A stretch of 64,000 nucleotides of DNA from Thermococcus henrietii (lineage in GTDB: Archaea > Methanobacteriota_B > Thermococci > Thermococcales > Thermococcaceae): the NCBI RefSeq assembly GCF_900198835.1, contig NZ_LT900021.1:558001-622000 (forward strand), given 5' to 3'. The notes below the pieces were generated by a model. That model ran no database searches, was not told the origin of the DNA, and saw nothing but the letters and a program-made list of their open reading frames with translations. The position numbers and the translations under genes are program-made. Positions 59,056 to 64,000 of this stretch are shown piece after piece (position 1 is the first letter of the stretch; each line of letters starts with the position of its first letter).

Positions 59056-61905
59056 TCAGGAAAAAAGCTCTAGCGGCGAGTAGCCTTCCATCACCCTCTC
59101 CATTTTCAGCTTCATTCCGAGGGCGTTGGTGACCGTTCCACTCTTCTCGGCCCACCTGCCTGCAGGAATAACGAGGGTCTCGCCGGGTAACTCAACGGGT
59201 TCGTTCGAAACGACCACGTAGCGTTCTGCCTTCGGTATTCCGGTCACTCCTGCCCTTACCAGCCCCTCCGCGTTCGCTCCCTTCCTGAGTACCAGCGTCG
59301 GGACGTTCAAGGCTTCGCCGTCCTCAGTTACGGCCAGTTCGTAGTTCTCCTCAACGATTTCCTTGCCCTTCAGCAGTATCTTGAGGAGCGGGAACTTCTC
59401 CGGGTCTGCCCTGAGCAGGACGCGTTTGGCTTTCTTGACGTCGTCGAGGGTCGCCGTCGATGGGCTTCCGCTCACGGTCGAGCCTATCGGAACGCCCTTA
59501 CGCTCGGCGAAGGCCTTGAGGGCTTCTATCTCCTCGTTGGTCAGGTCGGGCGTTAGAACAAGGGCGTAGTTTCCGCTCTCGATGAACTTCTTCGCCTCTT
59601 CCCAGCTTACCGGCTTTCCGTTGAGGAGCGGTCCGCTGAGGGTCTTTTCCCAGGGCCTCTCGAAGCGACAGACGTCGCAGAGGTATCCGTTCCACGAGTC
59701 CTCGACGCTCGAAGCCCTCACGAGAAGCCTGGCGTAGGTTTCGATGGCCATCTCGCAGGCGAGGGAACAGCCGTTGCAGACGGTTTTGATTTTCTCGGTC
59801 TTCCACGGGCCGGGCTTTGTGAGCGGTGGCCTCTCCACTATCGCGCCGACGGGACAGACGTTGGCCAGCTCTCCAAGGAACTTCCCCTCAACGTCGGCTA
59901 TGGTGTCGCCGAGCGGTGGCCCAATCCTCGTGTCGTAGCCCCTGAATAGGTAGTCTATCACGCCCTCTCCGGCAATCTCGTGGGTGAAGCGGACGCACAG
60001 ACCGCAGAGGACGCACTTGTTGGGGTCGAGCGTAATCTTCGGGTGGCTCTCGTCAATCTCAAAGCGCTTTTCGCCCCTTCCGAGTTCGGGCTTCACGCTA
60101 TACAGCGTCGCGTACTCCCTCAGCTTGCAGTCGAAAACCGCCAGACAGCCACAGCTCATGCACCGTGAAGCTTCGCTCCTTGCCTCACTTTCGCTCAGCG
60201 TCTTCTCGACCTCCTCAAAGTCCTTCGCCCTCTCCTTCGGGTCGAGGAGCTTCGGCCTGACCCTCGGCCTCCTCGGCGTCTCGCGGTAGTCCTCCTCCGT
60301 AACGTCCCTCCAGTGGTTGTATGGTCTTAGGTCGAGCAGGAGTTCGTACAGCTCTCTATCCTCGGTCAGCTCCCTGATGTGCTTCTCGGGGTTTGCGAGG
60401 ACTTCTCTGGCCTTCTCAAGCCTGCCCCTGAGGTAGAGGTCTATCATCAGTGCGCCCCTTCTCCCGGTTGCTATGCTCTCTATTACCGTTGACGGCCCGA
60501 GAACGAGGTCTCCGCCCGCGAAGACGCCGGGCACGTTAGTCTGAAGTGTAATCTCGTCAACAACCGCCCTTCCGCGCCTCGCCTCTATTCCAAGACCCTT
60601 CAGGAACTCCTCGTCGCAGTACTGACCTATCGCCAGAATCACGTTGTCGGCCTTAACCCTGAACTCGGAACCCTCAATGGGCACAGGTTTCCTCCTTCCG
60701 CTTGAATCCGGCTCGCCGAGGCGCATCCTGACGAGCTCCACCTCCTCGACCCTGCCGTCGCCGATAATCCTCACCGGGTTGGCCAGGAAGAGGAACTCAA
60801 CGCCTTCCTCGATTGCTTCTTCCACTTCGCGCTCATTGGCGGGCATCTCGGCCTTCGAACGGCGGTAGACGACGGTGACCTTCGCGCCGAGCCTCAGGGC
60901 GGTCCTTGCGACGTCCATCGCTGTGTTTCCACCGCCGACAACTATAACGCGCTCGCCAAGCTTCACTTCCTCGCCCGTGTTCACCTTCCTCAGGAACTCT
61001 ATTCCATGCATAACTCCCTCAAGGTCCTCCCCCGGAATCCCCATCTTCCTGCTCTTCCACGCTCCAACTGCCAGGAAAACGGCATCGTACTTCTTGCGCA
61101 GTTCCTCCAGAGTAATGTCCCTGCCGAGGGCCGTGTTGGTTCTCACCTCGATGCCCGTGTTTATCACGGTCGCTATGTCCTTGTCTAAGACGTCCCTCGG
61201 AAGCCTGTATCCCGGAATGCCGTAGCGGGTCATTCCGCCGAGTTCGGGCATCGCCTCGAAGATGGTAACCTCGTGGCCCTTCAGCCTCAGGTAGTAGGCG
61301 CACGCCAGTCCTGCAGGCCCTCCTCCGACGACGGCAACGCGCTTCCCGGTTGACGGCGGTATCTCGGGCATCCACGGGCCGTTTTCGAGGTCGTAATCGG
61401 CAGCGAAGCGCTTCGCGAGCCTTATGCCGACCGGCTCATCGACGAGGTTCCTCCGGCAGGCCTCCTCACAGAAGGCCGGGCAGACCCTTCCGAGCACTGC
61501 TGGAAGGATGTACTTCTCCTTCATCAGCTTGACGGCCTCGTGGTACTTACCCATCGCTATCAGCGCGAGGTAGCCCTGTATGTCGGCGTGGGCGGGACAG
61601 GCGTCCTGGCACGGACCGATGCAATCTCCATAATGGCTCGAAAGGAGAAGCTCAAGGGCTGTTCTGCGCATCTCGATGACCCTATCGCTCAGGGTCTCGA
61701 CTTTGAGGCCCTCCCTGGGCTTCAGCGTACAGGCGGTGGTTACTCCCCTCTCGGTCTCGACGAGGCAGAGCCTGCACGAGCCGTAGGGTTCGAGCTCTTC
61801 GGTATAGCAGAAGCCGGGAACGTGGCCAATCTCGCGCAGGAACTCTATGAGGGGCTTATCCGCCGGAGCGTCAACTTCCTTTCCGTTAACGATGAGCCTG
61901 ACCAT
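59056..61905 (-). CDS. Fused 2Fe-2S / GltD-like flavin / 4Fe-4S oxidoreductase subunit
   Basis: 949 residues. In order: a 2Fe-2S ferredoxin domain (FCYTEELEPYGSCRLCLVETERG, first 100 residues); a 4Fe-4S-helical part (CIGPCQDACPAHADIQGYL); two dinucleotide sites (VAVVGGGPAGLACAYYL for FAD near residue 190; VIVVGGGNTAMDVARTAL for NAD(P) near 330) as in glutamate synthase beta subunit; MSCGCLAVFDC; CVLCGLCVRF; and a C-terminal piece of molybdopterin-oxidoreductase type (KTVCNGCSLACEMAIE) without a full active site. Partner of the NuoF- and NuoE-like subunits upstream; start ATG 61905 is one base after the NuoF stop. Likely an NAD(P)-ferredoxin, perhaps electron-bifurcating, complex. Confidence 0.82.
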   Translation of the reverse strand: MVRLIVNGKEVDAPADKPLIEFLREIGHVPGFCYTEELEPYGSCRLCLVETERGVTTACTLKPREGLKVETLSDRVIEMRRTALELLLSSHYGDCIGPCQDACPAHADIQGYLALIAMGKYHEAVKLMKEKYILPAVLGRVCPAFCEEACRRNLVDEPVGIRLAKRFAADYDLENGPWMPEIPPSTGKRVAVVGGGPAGLACAYYLRLKGHEVTIFEAMPELGGMTRYGIPGYRLPRDVLDKDIATVINTGIEVRTNTALGRDITLEELRKKYDAVFLAVGAWKSRKMGIPGEDLEGVMHGIEFLRKVNTGEEVKLGERVIVVGGGNTAMDVARTALRLGAKVTVVYRRSKAEMPANEREVEEAIEEGVEFLFLANPVRIIGDGRVEEVELVRMRLGEPDSSGRRKPVPIEGSEFRVKADNVILAIGQYCDEEFLKGLGIEARRGRAVVDEITLQTNVPGVFAGGDLVLGPSTVIESIATGRRGALMIDLYLRGRLEKAREVLANPEKHIRELTEDRELYELLLDLRPYNHWRDVTEEDYRETPRRPRVRPKLLDPKERAKDFEEVEKTLSESEARSEASRCMSCGCLAVFDCKLREYATLYSVKPELGRGEKRFEIDESHPKITLDPNKCVLCGLCVRFTHEIAGEGVIDYLFRGYDTRIGPPLGDTIADVEGKFLGELANVCPVGAIVERPPLTKPGPWKTEKIKTVCNGCSLACEMAIETYARLLVRASSVEDSWNGYLCDVCRFERPWEKTLSGPLLNGKPVSWEEAKKFIESGNYALVLTPDLTNEEIEALKAFAERKGVPIGSTVSGSPSTATLDDVKKAKRVLLRADPEKFPLLKILLKGKEIVEENYELAVTEDGEALNVPTLVLRKGANAEGLVRAGVTGIPKAERYVVVSNEPVELPGETLVIPAGRWAEKSGTVTNALGMKLKMERVMEGYSPLELFS

Positions 61906-61906
61906 C

Positions 61907-63706
61907 TCACTCACCCCCGGTAACGATTTCTATAGCGTTGAACCGGCACACCTCGTAGCAGGTTCCGCACTTAATGCACTTCTCCTGGTCTATCTTGTGG
62001 GACTTGAGCTTCTCGCCGGTTATCGCGTTGGCCGGGCAGAAGATTGCGCAGGCGGTGCAGCCCGTGCACTTCTCTGGGATTATGACGTACCTTATGAGGG
62101 GCTTGCAGACTTTGGCCGGGCACTTCCCCTCGATGTGCGCTAAATATTCGTCCCTGAAGTAGCGGAGCGTCGTTAGGACGGGGTTCGGTGCCGTCTGCCC
62201 GAGACCGCAGAGGGAACCGGCCTTCACCTGGTGGGCGAGCTTCTCGAGCCTCTCAAGGTCCTCCTCGGTGGCCTTGCCCTCGGTGAACCGCTCGAGGATT
62301 TCGAACATTCTCTTCGTCCCAACCCTGCAGAAGGTGCACTTACCGCAGGACTCCTTCACCGTGAAGTCGAGGAAGAACTTGGCGACGTCCACCATGCAGG
62401 TGTCCTCGTCCATGACGACCATTCCACCGCTCCCCATTATCGCGCCGGTCGCGTTCACGCTCTCGTAGTCAACGGGCGTGTCGAAGAGGCTCTCCGGAAT
62501 GCAACCTCCCGAGGGCCCACCGAGCTGAACTGCTTTAATCCTCTTCCCGGTCTTCGTTCCACCGCCTATCTCGTAGAGTATCTCCCTCAGCGTCGTTCCC
62601 ATCGGCACCTCGACGTTTCCGCCGTGCTTTATCTTGCCCGACAGCGCGAAGACTTTAGTGCCTTTGCTCTTCTCGGTTCCGAGCGAGGCAAAGGCCTTCC
62701 AGCCGTGCCTTATTATCCACGGCACGTTCGCCCACGTTTCGACGTTGTTTATGTTGGTCGGCTTTCCGAAGAGGCCCTTCTGGGCCGGATACGGTGGCCT
62801 CGGCCTCGGCATCCCGCGTTTGCCCTCTATCGAGGCTATCAAAGCGGTTTCCTCACCGCAGACGAACGCTCCTGCACCTTCCTTAATCTCGATGTCGAAG
62901 GAGAAACCGCTTCCAAGGATGTTCTCACCGAGGAAGCCCCTCTCCTTAGCTTGCTTCAGCGCTATCTTCAGCCTCCTTATGGCCAGCGGATACTCGGCAC
63001 GGACGTAGATGAAGCCCTTCGTAGCTCCAATCGCGTAAGCCCCTATTATCATGCCCTCTATAACGCGGTGGGGGTCGCCCTCAAGAACGTTCCTGTCCAT
63101 GAATGCTCCGGGGTCGCCCTCGTCAGCGTTGCAGATTACGTACTTCTCGTCGCCCTTAGCTTCCCTCGTGAACTTCCACTTCAGGCCGGTCGGGAAGCCT
63201 GCTCCACCCCTTCCGCGAAGCCCGGATTTCATAATGATATCTATGATTTCCTCCGGCTCCATCCTGAGGGCCTTCTTAAGGGCTTCATAACCACCGACGG
63301 CGATGTACTCGTCTATGTTCTCCGGGTCTATGTAGCCGGAATTTTCGAGCACTATCTTCACCTGCTTGGCGAAGTAGCCGTCAATGTCCCACGTCTTTCT
63401 CTCGCCGTTCTCCCACCAGTCGCGCTTGACTATCCACTCCTCGATGGGCTTTCCGTTTACCACGTGCTCCTCTATAATCCTCGGGACCTTCTTCGGGTCG
63501 ACGTGGCCGTAGGTGATAATCTCGTCCTCGGTGATTATGTCAACGAGGGGTTCGCGGTAGCACATGCCGACGCAACCAACTATCTTGAGCTTCACGTCGA
63601 GGTTTCTCCTCTCAAGCTCGGCCTTTATTGCCTCGTAGGTTTCCCTCGCGCCGGCAGCAATCCCGCAGGAGTTCATGCCGACCGCTATGGCCTTTATCTC
63701 AGACAT
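61907..63706 (-). CDS. NuoF-like NADH/FMN/4Fe-4S oxidoreductase subunit
   Basis: 599 residues. The N-terminal 2Fe-2S thioredoxin-like part (MNSCGIAAGARETYEAI, IVGCVGMCYREPLVDI) is followed by the NuoF core: SGLRGRGGAGFPTGLKWKF, CNADEGDPGAFMDRNVLEGDPH, ICGEET-type AFVCGEETALIASIEGKRG, then the 4Fe-4S motif ESCGKCTFCRVGTKRM. A C-terminal 2x[4Fe-4S] ferredoxin is present (CTGCTACAIFCPANAI and CIKCGTCYEVCRFNAI). This is the FMN-binding, NAD(P)H-oxidising subunit, as in complex I, HydB or Bfu-type bifurcating enzymes. Overlaps the NuoE-like gene by 8 bases. Confidence 0.92.
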   Translation of the reverse strand: MSEIKAIAVGMNSCGIAAGARETYEAIKAELERRNLDVKLKIVGCVGMCYREPLVDIITEDEIITYGHVDPKKVPRIIEEHVVNGKPIEEWIVKRDWWENGERKTWDIDGYFAKQVKIVLENSGYIDPENIDEYIAVGGYEALKKALRMEPEEIIDIIMKSGLRGRGGAGFPTGLKWKFTREAKGDEKYVICNADEGDPGAFMDRNVLEGDPHRVIEGMIIGAYAIGATKGFIYVRAEYPLAIRRLKIALKQAKERGFLGENILGSGFSFDIEIKEGAGAFVCGEETALIASIEGKRGMPRPRPPYPAQKGLFGKPTNINNVETWANVPWIIRHGWKAFASLGTEKSKGTKVFALSGKIKHGGNVEVPMGTTLREILYEIGGGTKTGKRIKAVQLGGPSGGCIPESLFDTPVDYESVNATGAIMGSGGMVVMDEDTCMVDVAKFFLDFTVKESCGKCTFCRVGTKRMFEILERFTEGKATEEDLERLEKLAHQVKAGSLCGLGQTAPNPVLTTLRYFRDEYLAHIEGKCPAKVCKPLIRYVIIPEKCTGCTACAIFCPANAITGEKLKSHKIDQEKCIKCGTCYEVCRFNAIEIVTGGE

Positions 63707-64000
63707 CGAGCTTTCCCTCCTTGAGTTTCCTTATGAGCTTCCTAACCCTGTCCGGCGTGAGCTTGCCGAACACCTTGTCGTTTATCATGACCACCGGTGC
63801 CAAACTGCAACAGCCGAGGCAGGCCACCCTTTCGAGGGTTATCAGCCCGTCCTCCGTCGTCTGGCCCTCCCCTATGCCTAGCTCCTCAGTTATCGCCTGG
63901 GCAATGGTTACCGCCCCGTTCACGTGGCAGGCCGTTCCGTGGCAGATTTTGACGACGTACTTTCCGAGGGGCTCGAACCTGAACTGCGCGTAGAAGGTCG
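63699..64000 (-). CDS. NuoE-like 2Fe-2S subunit (N-terminus outside window)
   Basis: Last 100 residues visible; the frame is open to the window edge. VKICHGTACHVNGAVTI and VACLGCCSLAPVVMIND hold the four Cys of a thioredoxin-fold 2Fe-2S ferredoxin as in NuoE/HydA-gamma subunits. It carries electrons to or from the NuoF-like subunit encoded downstream with overlapping ends. Confidence 0.92.
   Translation of the reverse strand, partial: TFYAQFRFEPLGKYVVKICHGTACHVNGAVTIAQAITEELGIGEGQTTEDGLITLERVACLGCCSLAPVVMINDKVFGKLTPDRVRKLIRKLKEGKLDV

Noticed and set aside
62231-63724. 497-codon plus-strand frame opposite the NuoF-like gene
   Set aside because: It lies entirely antisense to a well-conserved gene. 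The long frame arises from the high-GC codon pattern of the real gene; no ribosome site or known motif.
1-64000. CRISPR array or insertion sequence
   Set aside because: No regularly spaced direct repeats of CRISPR length, no Cas-like protein and no transposase motif were seen. The only sizeable duplicated sequence is the signal-peptide cassette pair and its upstream block.

Overview
The window is a stretch of chromosome from a hyperthermophilic euryarchaeon of the Thermococcales, most likely Thermococcus or a close relative. The evidence is archaeal informational genes (aIF2-gamma, S6e, uL16/L10e, eL41, Sec61-beta, the three-subunit RPA, Dph2, archaeal Clp1, Rnl3-type RNA ligase), UbiA-type lipid synthesis, TATA/BRE promoters, GGTGA-type ribosome binding sites, very tight gene packing with ATGA overlaps, and families I know mainly from this order (DUF257, DUF835, DUF432, DUF434, AsnRS-like AsnA).

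Layout. 1-9150: Trk potassium uptake, a phosphoesterase behind a tiny eL41 gene, a PaNit-like nitrilase, a PadR/SdpI-like module, a frameshifted membrane peptidase, YbjQ, Dph2. 9.1-19.1 kb: methyltransferases, two HEAT-type proteins flanking an NSUN-type RNA methylase, MscS-DUF432, a lipoprotein, DUF434, an HD protein, and a hicBA pair whose hicA is frameshifted. 19-25 kb: the translation cluster PIN/aIF2-gamma/S6e, split by a 3.7 kb AT-richer accessory island. 25-33.5 kb: Sec61-beta, a PRC-barrel/coiled-coil protein, EngB, an Lrp-like regulator, Clp1, a lipid prenyltransferase, RPA, ScpB and a DUF835 protein. 33.6-44.5 kb: a complete branched-chain amino acid operon (ilvB-ilvC-leuA-leuC-leuD-leuB-cimA-ilvD), then 5S rRNA and tRNA-Asp. 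44.9-59 kb: RNA ligase, L10e, transporters, aminotransferases, AsnA, three AAA ATPases (two of them DUF234 paralogues) and a DUF257 pair. 59-64 kb: a NuoE/NuoF/GltD-like flavin-FeS oxidoreductase operon, cut by the window edge.

The two most interesting things. (1) The ilv-leu operon is preceded by two 29-codon open reading frames rich in Ile and Leu, both ending Ile-Ile-Ile-Leu-stop. Each is followed by a short potential hairpin (the first with a T7 tract in its loop) and then a strong ribosome binding site. This looks like a pair of attenuator leader peptides, a mechanism I do not know to be established in archaea. A 130-residue protein of unknown family sits between them and has a paralogue elsewhere in the window. 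(2) The accessory island between S6e and aIF2-gamma holds two tandem units. Each has the same 52-bp upstream block containing an inverted repeat, a nearly identical signal-peptide-coding cassette (69 of 74 bases), an otherwise unrelated secreted protein, and downstream small membrane proteins. This resembles a modular secreted-effector/immunity system.

Secondary observations: three single-base frameshifts, all involving runs of G; palindromic or repeated operator-like sites at the starts of three AAA ATPase genes; and an easily missed eL41 gene. All functional calls come from reading the sequence; no database search was run.
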